64,000 nt of DNA, from assembly GCF_008831285.2 (NCBI RefSeq), contig NC_045143.1, positions 21,574,313 through 21,638,312 on the forward strand, read 5' to 3'. The DNA comes from Nymphaea colorata. Taxonomy: Eukaryota; Streptophyta; Magnoliopsida; Nymphaeales; Nymphaeaceae. A model generated the notes under the pieces. It was not told the origin of the DNA. It saw only the letters and a program-made list of their open reading frames with translations, and ran no database searches. Below are positions 24,650 through 34,929 of the stretch, piece after piece. Position 1 is the stretch's first letter, and every line of letters begins with the position of its first letter. The position numbers were made by a program, and so were the translations under genes.

Positions 24650-26892
24650 TGAAAGCTCAAGCAAAAGATAATTCTACAGATCATCAAGCTCAAGTCATGG
24701 AGAATGCACCAGATAATCCATTTCACCCAAGTCTATAACAGAATTTGGGGAAACGGGCAAGAATCCCTCTCGCAGGTGTGGAACCAGCTCCCAGACTAGC
24801 GTTCCTTCAAAAAATCATAACTCCGTGTACAGAGGTCCAAAAATCACGAAATTTGATCTGGAGGAAGCCAAGATCTGGAGGATTAGACGCTCCAAAATCA
24901 GCCACAAAGTCGATTCCAGTAGGTGACTCGTTGAAGCTTGAAGTTGCGCCTAGTTTTGCCTTAAATCAGCTAGTCGCAGGACTCAGGCAACGTCTGGAGC
25001 CAGTCACCTTCAAAAATTCACCAAAACTAAACCGCAGCTCGGATTGAGATGAAATTAGGACCAGTGATAGCTGAGATTCTGATGTAGGAACACCTAAAAA
25101 ATTCAGCTTCAAAGCAGCTCACAAAAGGTGAGTCATTGAGGATTGCAATCAGCCTAGTTTCTGGTGTAACTCAGAACTGCGCTGCCTAATTCCGCGATCC
25201 GACATCATGATTCTGATCAGCTCCGGCCAACTATCCAAAACAGCTCAGATTCGTCCCAAACTTCACCAGAATGATCCCCCAAGAGTTATGAAGACGTCTG
25301 AGCCATTTTCCTGCTCAGATCAACCTCCGATCGCCGCAATTATGCTTATTTTCAGAGATTGCCATTGCTGTCTTCAGAAGAGGAATTCAGCCTCTGTTTC
25401 TTCATCTTCAGTCAGTCGATTCCTCACTGTTCCACTCCGTAGCTCATTGCAAGGGATGCGCAACAATTAGACACAGATTGTGGCAGTAAGAATCGATTCT
25501 TAAAAGAATTGAAATTGATCTAAGTCAGACATTAGGCGATCTACCTGAAACAGGGATCATTCTCGCCTGAACTTGTCAGCATTTCAAATCCCTCTCAAAT
25601 CCTTCGATCTCAGTCAGATCAGACCGACCTATTCTTCTCATTAGATGAGTTGACTGAAATCGATCAGAACGTCAGCATCCTCTCCACTTCTGATCGGGTT
25701 AACAGGAAGGTCTCACCGTAGAATGTTCACAGAGAAGAATTTCTTACCGATTGAGAAGTTCCTCCGGCTGTCGACGTGTAGTTCAAGAAATCCTCGGATG
25801 AGCTACGATCTGCTGCGCAACCGAGTGATCGTTCTTCCGATTCCAGCCTCTAAGTGCCTCAAAGATTGGAGACAACTTGCACTTTGATCGGATCTACTTC
25901 TGCACTGTATTTGATGTCTATAGTTCTAGTAGCCTTCTTGGTTCGGCTCCTCTGGTTCTGTAGGCGATCTTCTTCTCTAGCAAAGTCTCCTTCGCTGGCC
26001 AAGCTTTTGGCACCACACTTAAGTAGCTCAAACTCTCTCACGTGGGAGAGAAAATATTTCTTTTATTGATTCAATTTCCAAAAGTTACGAGTTTTGGCAC
26101 AGTCTCCAGCTTATATGCAGCTGGACTGTCTCGGGTTTAACCTGTTGTCTAGGACTGATACGAGTACAAGACCTGACTCAATAAAATCCAAAACAAAACA
26201 AATACAATGACTCGGTCTGGGCTTGAACCCAGCGGTGACGCGCTCAAGTTAGCCTGGGCTCTTGCCAACTAAACCTGACCCGGATGCACTATTGGTTGCG
26301 TCCAGTCTTCCTTGGTATCTTATAGCTGACGCAGTCTTTCTCTGCCCAAACCAGCAACCTCTGCTCTTCAGCCTTGCTCTACTGACCGAACCTAGTCCCT
26401 TCCATGCTCTCTTCAGCTGAGCGAACCTTGCTTGAACTCATTTTATGCTCCTTGCTCTCGTCACCGGCAGCAATCTGTAGGCCACAACTCTCTTTAGTCT
26501 TCAGATTAACCTCACAACAGATATTGCTGGCCTCCACAATCTCCCTGTCCGGCTTGCGCCTAATGCCTTATGCTTCGGTCTCCTTAGAAGTAAGGTTAAC
26601 CTCATTAGCCTCCGGACTGCCTATCTCAATCGGCCGTTCTGCCTTGCGCTCTACATTTAGCGCCTCAGCTTTGCTCGACATGGAATTAGCCTCACTTCAC
26701 TCAAAACGCCTTGGCCTTCCCTTTACCTTCTCTCGGTTAACCTCACAATGCCTAAAGTCAATAGCTTCAACAAATGCCGCACTAGCCATCTCCCCGCTTC
26801 CGACCATGACTTCAATAGCAGCTGGTATCTCACCTACGTCCTCGGTTGCCTCCTCGGCCACACTCGGATGTGCTCTTGGTAGGTGCACATCA
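24650..26892 (-). repeat. 3'-truncated LTR (copy B)
   Basis: On the minus strand it starts TGATGTGCACC at 26892 and follows copy A for about 2.24 kb. It stops near 24650 ('ctcaagcaaaagataattc', against 'ctcaagcagaagataattc' at 20991). Roughly the last 1.1 kb present in copy A is missing, and gag/protease sequence begins at once. Part of the LTR is open to translation from the upstream internal region (see 26697-27309). Confidence 0.8.
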
Positions 26893-27309
26893 AGTCCACC
26901 CCCCTGGAATGGAGCTTGTCCCCAAGCTCTCTTTTGACAGTCATCACGGTCTGTTGGAACTGCCTTGATATAGTTCACATCTCCACCCTCACCTACACAG
27001 CTTGGATGAGGACCATACTCCCTCGCCAAGGACCTTAGTAAAGACTTTTGGTATATTGGAAGTCCTTGGTCACCCACCCCTGTAAGCATTCATCATGAAC
27101 CCAATTTCCTGACGTCCTCTATCATGGGCTTGCAAAAGTCGGCCCCCAGTTTTGTCATCGAACTTCTCAACAAGTAACAGTTTTTGGTGCTTGTTGTTAG
27201 CTGTAGCACACCATGCTTCTGCTGCTCTCTTAGCCTTCACCTCGAGCATATAATATGACTGTATAGGGTTCGTCATAACAGTCTTGGACTGTTCTGCAAT
27301 TTGCTGCAT
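26697..27309 (-). pseudogene. Second copy of the unrecognised gypsy internal region
   Basis: Frame 27309-27070 reads AEQSKTVMTNPIQSYYMLEV, RAAEAWCATANN and DRGRQEIGFMMNAYRG. Frame 27089-26697 continues with LLRSLAREYGPHPSCVGEGG, KRAWGQAPFQGGGLDVHLPR and, inside the LTR, IDFRHCEVNREK. The two frames are separated by a 4-base insertion near 27075-27083 ('cacccacccctg' against 'cacccctg' in the other copy). The sequence closely matches 23074-23660, so the unrecognised region is part of the element's structure. Protease and gag are missing because homology ends near 27428. Confidence 0.75.
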
Positions 27310-27499
27310 TTGAGCCTCTTTCAGTTGTCATTCCTTCGTTCCCATGGAAGAACTACTGGTCATCTGGTCTGACCCATCTCCCGGACCTTGTGCTGCTATG
27401 GTCTTTGCAGACTTTGTGTCAACAGCCATTATAACAGTCTTGAACTGCATGTCGACCTTCCGTTGACAGTTTCACAGATCAATATAAAAAAAAAAAGAA

Positions 27500-28805
27500 T
27501 GGAGTCAGGCTCCAGTGCCAAATTCTGGACTTGCACAGGTATAGCAATCCCTTGGGCTTTTCCACTCCTTAGCTTGGAATTCCAACTCATGTTCAACGAT
27601 GAAGTATCCTAGAACTGAAAAGGTAGGTGAGAAACTCCTAGAATTGGAGTAGGCATGTACCTGCTTTGTTGAGAACCAAAATGTATTTGAGAAGGAAGCA
27701 GGTGGTGACTTCGAGCTCCCTGTGCATAACAAGATTGACATTGGGAATCCAGAAATTAATGTGCAGACTCCTTTAGGTGCACCGGTTCAAGATAATATAG
27801 GAGGCTTGCTGGATATCAAGCATGTGAAAGGAAGAAAGATCCATGAAACTGAAAGCAAGATGATCATAAGCTCAAGAAATCTCTTGATGGTCAAAAACAT
27901 GAATCATCTGGTTCATGCCAAAATGTAACACAACTGTCTGTTTCTCTGAAGGACAATGAAGCAAGGGATTCAAGCAAGCCTTCTGGATCTCATGCATGTG
28001 AACAGAGGCCTTCTATGTTGCAACAGGAAAATCCTTCCAGCTTTCATACTGGAGTGGACTTTTCTAAAGAGGCAAAAAAAATCAGGCCACCATGGCACGG
28101 CATCGCACTGAAGGATGGGCAAGAAATCAGTATTCTTTCTGGATATTAGCCAAGGATCAGCAGCAATCAAGAGCTTCAGAAAATATCAGGAGAGTATCCA
28201 CTTCTACGTAGTTTGAGAATTGTACCGTAAAGCATATTTGCTTGGCGTGATTGATTGATTGATTCACTCCAAAATTTGCACTTGATTTGTTGATATTATA
28301 GTGAATCCAAGTCATCCATGTGATCCTTGACCTTCCGTAATCTCAAATTCTATTATCACCCCTTTATCTGAGAAAACATTGAGTGAGTGATGCAGGTCGG
28401 ATAGGGCGCCTGGTGCTGCCAAAAAAGTGTGTAGAGGTATGTTACTGAAATTTTTATTGTCGTCTTTTTTGAAACTAAGACCATGTTATACTTTTTCGTC
28501 CTCTTGTTTTGCCATATACTAGAGCGTCTAACTTGTTTAGAGCTGCTTTCTTCCTTGGACTTCCTTCAATTAAGTTTGGTTTTTGGTACACTTGTATGCT
28601 TGATTCTTATGCAATTCTTAATCTTGAACAGACATGCTTCCCAGCAATTTCTCATCCTGAAAGACTGCCTCTTAGGATTCAGGATGCAAATGGAAAGGAT
28701 TGGGTGTTTCAATTTCGATTTTGGCCAAATAATAACAGTAGGATGTATGTGTTGGAAGGTGTAACATCATCATTCAGTCAAAGCAACAGCAAGCTGGTGA
28801 CATAG
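27500..28805 (+). pseudogene. VAL/HSI2-like B3 factor relic, linker and B3-domain exons
   Basis: The B3 domain is split over two exons. Exon 1 (about 28343-28436) reads NSIITPLSEKTLS, then after a 2-base loss SDAGRIGRLVLPKKCVE, ending at a GTATGT donor. Exon 2 (28632-28805) reads [18 protein letters not shown], then [20 protein letters not shown] and LEGVT. A 1-base loss near 28775 then destroys the PCIQSMQLQAGDT-type end. Upstream, 28128-28180 keeps GY*PRISSNQELQKISGEY, matching the conserved segment before the B3 domain, with TAG in place of Trp. The stretch 27500-28100 is probably degenerate linker exons, but only position supports this. Intact VAL B3 domains bind RY (CATGCA-like) elements. 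No CW zinc finger or EAR motif follows, so the relic is also 3'-truncated. Confidence 0.85.
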
Positions 28806-29966
28806 GTGATGTTTGCAGCCTGGTCATTTCTTCTTGCTTGTGCATGCAATGCTTGGCACGCAAATAACTAAGAAGCCTCTCAATCATCCTTGCGCGTCTC
28901 ACTAAATTTATACTTTCTGAAGTTGAGTTACTTTTTTTTGCATATAAATCAGAAAATGATTGTGATTTCTGTTCAATTCATCCAAACTTCACAGATTGAC
29001 AAAGCTTTCTACCAGATATAGCACTATTGTTTTTGAGTAGTATCCCATTTAATATAAGGCAACTGGTGTTATGTTATTAGAGGCCATACTAGAATATAGT
29101 ATTATGATCAGAATAGGTTCATAGCCCTATAACCACGTTATTTGGTCATAACTGTATAGGAGTTATGACCATATATATAGTTATATATGGTGGGCTGTAC
29201 AAGTAAATGTACCCTATTTAGTACATATTTAGTTGATTTTGATTCTTAGTTTAGTTAAGTTTGGTTTCTAGCTAGACATATGTTGGATAAGTTGGGATGA
29301 TGTGGATGAGGAATAAGGAAACTAAGAGATAACATGGGTAAGCATGTGATTTTATTTGGTTTCCCTTGTGGATCCAAATTCGAAGGGCATCACACTTAAT
29401 CCCCTCTTCACTCATGGGTCCTATTTCTCATCGCTGTTTAGGTAGTAGTTTTTTTGAAATGTGATTCTAGATTTTATTTGATTTGATTTTTTTCATTTAC
29501 ACAAACTTATACTAGCTAACTATTTCTTGTAGTCTTGCTATGTTTAGTTGTTTTAAAATGTTGGATATGCTTGAGAAGGCCCTATGGTGTTTCCGGCACA
29601 TAGCCATCTAACCATTCATCTTAACAACCCCCCATCTCCAGCATGCGGTAGATTTCCTTCCATTTATCCATCCTTCTTGTTTGCTCTTCTTAGCTGGCGT
29701 AAAGAATTTTCAAGTGTCAAAAGTGAGAGTAAGAGAAGGTGTTCCATCTTCAAGCATCATCGAGCATACTGTCCACCACACGGCTGGGTCCTCCATTGAA
29801 CTTTCTCTTTACAGGTTGGGACTTGGTTCCATTTGGAATCATGTTAAGGTCAGGTCTTATTGGTGACTGTCAAACAGGTTTAGAGTCTTTAGACTTTGAG
29901 ACCTAGGTTCAGTATGTATCTTCCTTTACGTTCCACGTGATTCCAGCCTATGGCCGTGCTCAGATC
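28806..29966. other. Intergenic stretch before the gypsy element
   Basis: AT-rich, with no recognised exon. A perfect 10-bp inverted repeat GGTCATAACT/AGTTATGACC with a 7-base loop (29144-29170) sits in a locally palindromic AT-rich patch. The short frame at 29584-29799 has no family similarity. The last bases (AGATC) directly precede the 5' LTR. Confidence 0.5.
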
Positions 29967-32900
29967 TGATACGGAACTCCCTAGGACTAGGCTAAGCTTT
30001 TCTGCGCGAACCCTTTGTCGCCAGATGGGCACAAGAGACTTGGTAAGGGTGAGACTTGGCCACTGAGTGTAAGGGGCAGAGAGGCTTTACTAACTGTGAA
30101 TGGTGCAGCTTGTAGCGCTAGTAACGCCACACAAGGCCTAACGTCACACCAGGTAATCGTCGGAGGCATACCACTGCCGACCACAGGCGCACAGCACAAC
30201 CCCTGGGCACGGCCGAGCGCACAGCCGAGGGACATCGCAGACTACCGGGCACCGAGGACGCAGACGGGTGCCGCGCGCAGGAGAGCGTCGATGCCGGAGG
30301 TCACCTGAAGCATTGTGAGGTTGTCGCGAGCGAGGACACTATCAGAGTGCACAGCGGAAACCTTAGAGAGGCTAACGAGCGGGCACCACCATCACCACTA
30401 GCAGGAGCAGCACGTGGGCGGGTGGCCGATCCTTGTTCCGAGGGTAACACGCACGGAGGTCATTCCAGCGAGGACAGTAATTTTCTTAGGGAGGTTATCC
30501 GATGCAGTGAGTCGGAGTCGACCGGGCCCAGTTGACCGACCTAACCACGCATGCCCAGTTGACTCAGACTGAGTTGGAGGAGTTTCAGCTCTGAGCCGAC
30601 CATTTCAGGCCGAGACGGAGTGATCACAGCAGTACGGGTCAGTCGGAGCGGTTTTGACAGGATCCAGTTTTAGGACCCGATCCAAATCCAGCGGTTTTAG
30701 TTAGGAACCGGTTTCATTTTTAGTTCTGTTTCAGTTTTGTACCGACCCGGTTGAAGACTTAGACCGAACCGAGTCATGCTACAGTATAAATAATGTCTTT
30801 GTAAAGTTAACCCTAAGTTGATAATAATTTTTGGACAAAGTTTGTTTCTCTTCATCGCGCGTTTCTTGCGCCTCCATCTTCTTCTTCCTCACCATTTCTG
30901 GGTGAAACATCTGAGGTTCTTCTCCAGCCTCCTCAGATTCATCAATGGCGGATTGGCAACCCGGCATTATCCCACACCCTCCGCTGGTTTTCTCTACCAG
31001 TAGGTGAACCAAAGCAAGCAGCCGGTGGGTTGTCTTCTTCATCGTCTACCCGAGTAGAAGCATAGGTGAATGTCGTGCGGACTCCTCAGCCACTGGGGTG
31101 TTGAGAGGCGTCATCTACCATCTGGAAGGCATCCTCCAGCCTTCGCGCAATGCCTAAACGGCGGTGTGAAGATCTGAGATGCAATCGACCATCCGACGGG
31201 CATAAAACCAGCTAAGTTTGTTTTTCCAGCATCATTTCCTCTTGTAGTGACTGTAAATCACCTCCCAAATCGTTCGTATACCGTGGGACCCTTCTGGAAT
31301 CCGTGAGGATGACCTGAGGAGATCGAAGCGAAGGAGAATCGATTAGGGGGTCGTTTGGAGGATGATCGAGCCTCTTTTTGAGTCTTCGGTTGAAACAGGC
31401 CTACCACAGCCAGTCTCAGTCCGAGCTTAAATCGAAGGGCCAATCGGCCATAGCTTTTAGGGGTTTTGATACTGTTCGCTTTCCACCGAATCAAGCTTTC
31501 TATAGGAAGTGGAATCGCTTCAATCCGTTCAGTATTGAGTGAGTTACGAGCTTGAGAAGTCGGAGTAGGTTCTGTCAAGCAATTCCGCCGACCAGTTCCT
31601 GTTTCCGGCGACATTTCCGGCGATCCAACCGTCGGATCTTCACGATTCCGGTGCCATTCGATTCCCAACATCCCTGAGATCATCTCCACCAAGTTGACGT
31701 CGATCGGACCGTAGATGGTGTCTCTGGAGGCGACGGTCGGAATCTGGCGGGAATAGGCGGTGATCATCCCTGTTTCTCCGCCACAGGCGGCTGCGACCCA
31801 ATATTCGCTCAGAACATTGGAAATACAGCACCACCGGGTGATCTATTGACTCTATCTTGTTCCAAATTTGTTTATCTGTCGATTGCAAGTGGTTTCATGT
31901 CTTGATTTGATCGCATTGGGGCGGAGTGGCGATTTGAAGACCTGCGGCTGTTCTTCTGCGCGGCGGCATTTCCTGAAACAGGCGACAGAACTACAGCAAC
32001 TTTGGGGATCAACGACTGGGGTCTAGACAGCTCAGATTCAGCTCAAATTTGGAGCGTCTACTCCTTGGCTAGTGGTCTTGCTACAGTCCACATTTCAGAA
32101 TTTCAGAATTTTTGGAGGTGTCTATGGATTGTTATGAATTTTTGAGCGAAGACCTCTCAGGCAGTCCTGAAGCTGCTTTGCGCCTGATAAATTTCTGAAC
32201 GAAGGACAGAACGTGCGCGATTTTTAGAGCTCAACGACCTGGCCTTAAACTCAACGGATTTGGCTCAAACTTGGGGCGTCCACTCCTGAGGATGTCTAAT
32301 TGCTGCTGACCAAATTTGGGGATTTTTGGAGCCTCTTGTGATTTTCTACGAATTTTCGACTGGAGGTCACTTTTTGTCAGCGCCTGAACCTGTCGTCTTC
32401 GTTTTTCAGAACAGAGGCCGAGCCTCTACGCTACCCCGATCTCGTTTTCTTCGATATTGGGGAAACGAGCATCTCTGGTGATTTCAGCTCCTTGAATCCT
32501 TTGTTTTCTACTGATTATATCCTGGATTTGGTCATGCTTGCACTTGTTTTGGCGGAGCATACCCCTGCTGCAACGAGGATAGGATGGGCTGCGACCTGTT
32601 AGCATAGACTGCAACAGTCCGTGAGCAGCAACCTTGGAGTTGAAGGGTGCGCGTGGTCACCAGTTCGACGCCTGCTTCCCCCTTAACAGCACACAAAGAG
32701 GGGTTTAGATCGCATCCTGTGAGGCATTTCATACTTTGGCTCTGTTGTTAGATTACTGTTTTGCTGTAACAGTAATCAGTGCTTCCATTGTTGCTGAGGT
32801 GAACCGTGAGCCATCAAGCGACCGGTGAGTTGGGGTCGTAGAGCTTGCTGTCCAGCTGGGGCGAGGAGGCATTTGCTGAGTACCGAGGCTTAGTTTCTGG

Positions 32901-33415
32901 TGTTCCAGCCTCGGTGGATAGCTCGGACTAGCTCCGAGGAGGTTTGTACCCTGTCCCACTATAGCACGGGGAGGGTGTTCTTGCTTACAAACCCGCCTAC
33001 ACGGCGCGCGGCATAGTGAGGTCCTCGAAGGCTCGATTAGCCGACGACACACCTCCTTGCGGCTTGGCCACCTAGGGGTTGAGGGTGTGGTTTGTGCGCT
33101 TAGGCATGTTTGTTTATGATGAATGCTTGGATGTGAATGTGGTTGAGTGAGGTGAGCGTTTAAGTTGTATCGTCGCGGTTGTATTAAGCCTTGAGCCCCT
33201 TAGCATTCTTGTAGTAGGATTGGCTATTTGGGTTCAGGAAACACTCTTGTAATTCTGCCCTAACTTGAGAAATTAAGCCGGGGTTGCTGTCCGACAGGGA
33301 AAGAGTGTAAAGTCCTCTTAATACTTAGCCTAACCAGAGCCTGCCCCAAGAGATCTTGGGAAGGGAGTTCGGCATTCGGCAGCGAGCTTAGGCAGTCCTA
33401 GCCGGGTTCCCACCA
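29967..33415 (+). repeat. 5' LTR of the gypsy element, 3,449 bp
   Basis: It begins TGATACGGAACTCCC and ends TTCCCACCA, three bases before the primer-binding site. It matches 38276-41304 nearly base for base. Relative to the 3' copy it lacks about 52 bp after 'ctaggactaggc' (near 29998). It keeps the TATA region and the 261-bp distal end (33155-33415) that the 3' copy lost. A two-base difference in the 'ggcgcacagcacaacc' stretch (near 30188) breaks a frame that is open in the 3' LTR. Confidence 0.92.
30785..30792 (+). promoter_or_regulatory. Probable TATA box of the 5' LTR
   Basis: TATAAATA lies about 820 bp into the LTR in an otherwise GC-richer part, followed by a pyrimidine-rich segment. 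This is the usual U3/R layout of a plant LTR promoter. It lies within the 192 bp that are deleted from the 3' LTR. The start site is not determined. Confidence 0.5.
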
Positions 33416-33418
33416 GTT

Positions 33419-33430
33419 TGGTATCAGAGC
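33419..33430 (+). other. Primer-binding site, initiator tRNA-Met type
   Basis: TGGTATCAGAGC is complementary to the 3' end of plant initiator methionine tRNA, the usual primer of this retrotransposon class. It follows the LTR end (CCACCA) by three bases and precedes the gag start at 33455 by 24 bases. Confidence 0.93.
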
Positions 33431-33454
33431 ACCTTGGGGGCTGATTGAGCAGCT

Positions 33455-34870
33455 ATGGCAAAGAAGAACTCAAGAGTTGAGCAACAGGAAATTGATTTGG
33501 GCGTCGAAGATGCAGCCACCGAATCACTTCAAGAGGGCAGTGGAAGAAATGAATCAAACCGAGAAAAGTTCTCACGGATAGAAACCGAACTTGAGGAAAT
33601 GAGAGTAAGAATGAGTCGGCAAGACCAGCCATCACGTGTGGAAGAGAGGCTGTCTCGTTTTGAGAAAGCTATGATTCGTATGACTGATAACTTCACGCAA
33701 ATAAGTCACCAATTGGGTTTCTTAACCGGCTGAATGAATAAAATGGACCAATTGTCAGATAGCATAGAAGGGATAAATTAAAGAATGGACCGTATGGAAA
33801 GATCCGTTAATCATGGGCACAACCGAGAAGATAAGGGAAAAGGACCTTATGAAGAGCCTCACACATCATATCAAGCTCCCAAAGAGCATGCCGCATCAAG
33901 TTTTGGGGGGATTAAAATTGGAAAAGACACTCAAATTCCACCCAAAACCAATGAAGCTCACATGGGAAATAAAAAACCAATGGGGGTTAACATGGAAACT
34001 TGTTCCAAACCACTGGTAGAAAATGATTTTGAAGAGATTTCAGATGAAGATAGTGAGAAAATCGGACAAAGAAGTGAGAAAAAAAGGGGCCAAAAGAACA
34101 TAGAACCCCGATCCAACATTCGGGTTGACTTTCCTAGGTTCGATGGCAAAGACGCCCAAGATTGGGTGATTGAAGCGGAACAATACTTTGAGTGCCAAGA
34201 AGTTAGGGAGGACAAAAAGATTACCACAGCCATGATCTACTTCGAAGGGGCAGCTATGAGGTGGTATCGGTCGTACAAGAGGAAAAACCCGGTCATGGTA
34301 TGGGAAACGTTTTCCAATGCATTACTCGCTCGCTTTGGAGTCTCTCATATACTAATTATCATGTGGAACTAATCAATATGAAACAAATCACTACCGTGGA
34401 AGAGTTTCAAGGTCGATTTGAGGACATGTCATGTATGGTTGGAGATTGGCCCGAACCCGCACTCATAGGTGCATTCATGTCGGGATTGAGAGAGGATCTT
34501 AGAATTGAGATGCTATCCGAGGAACATGTAGATTTAGACAGTTGCTTTGCAAGGGCACGAGTTATGGAGGAAAAACTCCTCAAACGGGCAGCTTATGAGA
34601 AGTTCTCTAAGATCGGAGGCTTCAACCAAAACAAAGGGAATTTCAACAAGCCTACTCCTAAACCACAGCCACAAGGGTTTCCAAAGAGAGATACACGTCC
34701 AGCCGTTAGGGACAATGTTCCGGTTTGTTACATCACTGCTAAGGAGAGGGATGAAAGGTTCAAGGCAGGGCTATGCGTGTCATGTGAGGAAAAGTGGTTC
34801 AAGGGACACAAATGTAAGAGATTTCAGCTAATGGTGGTTGTAGAGGATGAGGACGAAGTTGAGGTTTCAA
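33455..34870 (+). pseudogene. Gypsy gag, broken by two stops and a frameshift
   Basis: It starts MAKKNSRVEQQEIDLG at 33455, the first ATG after the primer site. A coiled-coil-like region follows (RFEKAMIRMTDNFTQISHQL), then stops at about 33731 (TGA) and 33779 (TAA). The capsid part resumes with FPRFDGKDAQDWVIEAEQYF and MRWYRSYKRKNP. A frame change near 34340-34350 moves to NYHVELINMKQI, EEFQGRFEDMSCMVG and FMSGLREDLRIEM. The C-terminal knuckle is GLCVSCEEKWFKGHKCKRF. Gag forms the cytoplasmic virus-like particle that holds the RNA. As written it cannot give a full-length capsid protein. Confidence 0.9.
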
Positions 34871-34929
34871 TCCCAGTTGAGGAAGAGCAGCCAGTAGAAC
34901 AAGAGTGCCCAACTGAAATTGAGAAGGTG

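Larger units (their letters stand above)
19912..27428 (-). mobile_element. Composite of two Ty3/gypsy copies lacking RT and integrase
   Basis: Read on the minus strand the order is: partial internal region (27428-26893), LTR (26892-24650, 3' end missing), internal region with gag tail and protease (about 24640-23240), then a complete LTR (23239-19912). Both LTR starts are preceded by the polypurine tract GGGGGGTGGACT and begin TGATGTGCACC. This is the shape expected from a tandem LTR-sharing arrangement plus a deletion at about 24645, which removed the 3' third of the upper LTR, the primer site and most of gag. Homology between the two internal parts stops near 27428. I found no convincing target-site duplication (19907-19911 is TCTGA). 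It sits in an intron of the VAL-like relic, in opposite orientation. Confidence 0.8.

Noticed and set aside
27500-28100. Firm exon borders for the VAL linker region
   Set aside because: Only position and orientation support it; sequence is too decayed to place introns by eye.
29144-29170. Hairpin GGTCATAACT/AGTTATGACC as a terminator or MITE
   Set aside because: Short AT-rich palindrome with no TIR or TSD pair around it; such patches are common by chance in AT-rich DNA.
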